Shown piece after piece: positions 62,688 through 64,000 of a DNA stretch of 64,000 nucleotides (positions within the stretch are counted from its first letter, which is position 1; every line of letters starts with the position of its first letter). Location of the stretch: contig CAWCRN010000034.1 of the NCBI GenBank assembly GCA_963797835.1, forward strand, positions 14,450 to 78,449, given 5' to 3'. The notes below the pieces were generated by a model. It did no database searches. It saw nothing but the letters and a program-made list of their open reading frames with translations, and was not told where the DNA came from. The stretch comes from JBDTSW01 sp963797835 (lineage in GTDB: Bacteria; Actinomycetota; Thermoleophilia; Solirubrobacterales; 70-9). The position numbers were made by a program, and so were the translations under genes.

Positions 62688-63152
62688 TCAGCTAGTGGCG
62701 GCGGCGCCGTTGCGCGCCGGGCGAGCCGGCCCGCCTCGCGTGGCGCCGTTGCGCCGGCTGTCGTTGCGCCGGCCGCCGTTGTGCCCGCGACCGTTGCGGC
62801 CGGAGCCCGGCGCCGAGGTCCCGTCAGGCCGGTTGCGAACTCGCGCCTCAGGTCCAGCTCGCTGGACGATGCCCTCGACGTCGCGCGCCTCGTCGCTGAG
62901 GACATAGGTGATGACGACGCCGCTTCGTCCCGCCCGGGCCGTGCGTCCCACGCGGTGGACGTAGTCGGTACAGCTTTGCGGCGGGTCGAAGTTGATCACG
63001 TCGCTGATGCCGGCCACCGCGTCCGGGTACATCTTCACCCACGCCTGCGGGATCAGGCCGGCAAGCAGATAGGAGAAGTGCCGCAGGATCATCGGGTCGC
63101 CGTCGCCGTTGGCCACGAACACCGACTTGCCGATCGCGCTCACCCGCTGCAC
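62688..63152 (-). pseudogene. Chimeric remnant: esterase C-terminus joined to RhlE-type helicase C-terminus
   Basis: The first 45 residues (VFVANGDGDPMILRHFSYLLAGLIPQAWVKMYPDA) match the end region of an alpha/beta hydrolase. The next part (GISDVINFDPPQSCTDYVHRVGRTARAGRSG) is helicase motifs V-VI of a DEAD-box RNA helicase, followed by its basic RGG-like tail (GSGRNGRGHNGGRRNDSRRNG). Neither half has its catalytic N-terminal part. The junction is near 63018. This is a recombination scar, though the frame is open. Bases 62564-62687 and 63153-63380 hold nothing recognisable. Confidence 0.7.
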
Positions 63153-63380
63153 TGGCCGTGATCCGGCATGCCCCAGTCGCCACGGCGTCGTATTGAGCCT
63201 GCCGGGTCGGCGCGGTCTACGGTGGTGGTCGGCTCCTATCCGCCGATGGCCGACACGTGACGGCCACGATGGCGCCGCCTCACGCGACGTGGGCGGCGTT
63301 CGTCGTCCAGGGCCGCTAGAACTTGACCTTCTGCAGCGGCGCCCGAAATACGGCTCAAGTTCGAGTGGCTATGCTCGCGC

Positions 63381-63809
63381 CTACTCGCTCGTGGCTGCGA
63401 GTTCGTCAGCTTCCACCCTGGTGAGGGCTGCGTCGAGCACCGCGTACTCGGCCTCGTCGATCGCCGCCTCGGCGTAGCGAATCGCAAACACCGCGTCGTC
63501 CTCGGCCTTCTCGGCGTTTCTCTCGGCTCGCTCCCTGTCGTGCTCTCCCCTCTTGCGATCGAAGTCCTCACGAATTGCGGCGACGTGTTCGTGCCACGAA
63601 CGCTGCACGTCGTGCCACCAAGCAGAGACCTTCCCCTTGCCTTCCTCGGCGTCCTTGTGAAGCTGGTCGGCATCGGCCTGCGCCGTTTCACGCGCCCGCT
63701 TGACGTCCTGCTCTAGATCGGCCCTGGCCTTGCCCTGCGCGGCTGCGACCCGCTCCTCGGCTTCCTTGGCCCGGGCACGAAGCTTGTTGAGTTGATCTGA
63801 TGCCGCCAT
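63381..63809 (-). CDS. Hypothetical long coiled-coil protein
   Basis: 142 residues, almost wholly helical and charged: SDQLNKLRARAKEAEERVAAA, ADLEQDVKRARETAQADADQLHKDAEEGKGKVSAWWHDV, FDRKRGEHDRERAERNAEKAEDDAVFAIRYAEAAIDEAEYAVLDA. No membrane segment or signal. ATG 63809 has a perfect AAGGAGGTTGAC Shine-Dalgarno. Similar actinobacterial proteins exist without known function; resemblance to stress-related coiled coils is only general. Confidence 0.78.
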   Translation of the reverse strand: MAASDQLNKLRARAKEAEERVAAAQGKARADLEQDVKRARETAQADADQLHKDAEEGKGKVSAWWHDVQRSWHEHVAAIREDFDRKRGEHDRERAERNAEKAEDDAVFAIRYAEAAIDEAEYAVLDAALTRVEADELAATSE

Positions 63810-63859
63810 GTCAACCTCCTTGATCTCTTGCAGACCAGCGCGATCTTCTGGACCGTGCT

Positions 63860-63878
63860 GCGGGCCGCTTCGGCCCGC
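63860..63878. other. GC-rich hairpin upstream of the coiled-coil gene
   Basis: An 8-bp stem (GCGGGCCG/CGGCCCGC) with a 3-nt loop and no U tract, 51 bp before ATG 63809. It may belong to the leader or mark the end of a gene outside the window. The remaining bases to 64000 show no gene. Confidence 0.3.
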
Positions 63879-64000
63879 GATGCAGCCGCAACCTATACCC
63901 ATAGTTCGAGGGGCGCAACTTCCAGCATGGGCGACCTGATGGCCGTCACCGCCGGGCCGGCGGCTAGTCTGCGGCACGACGCTCAGGTCCTTGACTGCGG

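Overview
This is a 64 kb window of very high-GC bacterial DNA. Gene content, frequent GTG/TTG starts, the RhtA-, DUF2630- and SnoaL-type small proteins (three copies beginning or ending like MSQENVE...EAAGLSE) and pervasive leaderless promoters suggest an actinobacterium, most likely of the Thermoleophilia/Solirubrobacterales type. That placement is inference. The left part (1-28 kb) is a dense housekeeping chromosome segment. The right part (38-63 kb) is accessory: a biosynthetic cluster, a large inverted duplication and several gene fragments.

Layout: 1-4.6 kb DNA repair (uvrB end, uvrA) around two secreted or coiled-coil proteins. 4.7-7.6 kb acyltransferase, lipoprotein, DUF1028, YjbQ, DUF378. 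7.7-10.4 kb pantothenate genes panB-panC plus a DUF2520 reductase-like gene. 10.5-15 kb FmdB zinc ribbon, type 4 uracil-DNA glycosylase, the t6A genes tsaE-tsaB-rimI-tsaD, a glutaredoxin-like protein and the redox repressor Rex. 15-18.8 kb GCS2 ligase, a DUF1844-like protein and a membrane proton pyrophosphatase. 18.8-21.1 kb flavin hydroxyacid oxidase, cupin and two VOC proteins. 21.2-27.8 kb two APC permeases with C-terminal USP domains, two TrkA/RCK proteins and an FAD reductase, followed by tRNA-Gln(CTG) at 27.8 kb. 28-38.2 kb a secreted protein, a heterodimeric ABC exporter, RhtA-like transporter, AlkZ-like glycosylase, GIY-YIG-like protein, methyltransferase, DUF2630 and a cNMP-TrxR fusion. 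38.2-48.5 kb (minus strand) a nonribosomal-peptide-like cluster: PPTase, Pls/PosA-type membrane protein, adenylation-PCP protein, TauD/SyrP dioxygenase, SbnB and SbnA (2,3-diaminopropionate synthesis), then hemerythrin and an ECF sigma factor. 48.7-52.2 kb secreted Ig-like protein, two membrane-anchored proteins, SnoaL paralogues and a tRNA 3' fragment. 52.3-54.1 kb GH15 hydrolase. 54.47-61.58 kb an imperfect inverted duplication of an esterase-MMPL transporter pair facing outwards. 61.6-64 kb a truncated ABC ATPase, an NAD(P)-binding protein, a chimeric hydrolase/helicase remnant and a coiled-coil protein.

Two properties of the whole window matter for anyone using the annotation. First, at least eleven genes are interrupted by frameshifts, and each break I resolved (16 in total) is repaired by deleting one base. 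I found no case needing an added base. This one-sided pattern points to systematic single-base insertion errors in the sequence, so I annotate these genes as single CDSs spanning the break. Second, about twenty genes have a TANNNT box ending 6-9 nt before the start codon, which indicates leaderless or nearly leaderless mRNAs and helps choose starts.

The most interesting unit is the 39.6-48.5 kb cluster. SbnA and SbnB should supply L-2,3-diaminopropionate, SbnB would also release 2-oxoglutarate, which the TauD-type dioxygenase uses, and the adenylation-PCP and Pls-like proteins would activate and couple or export the product. A nearly identical ~70 bp upstream block precedes both the PPTase and sbnB, suggesting common control.
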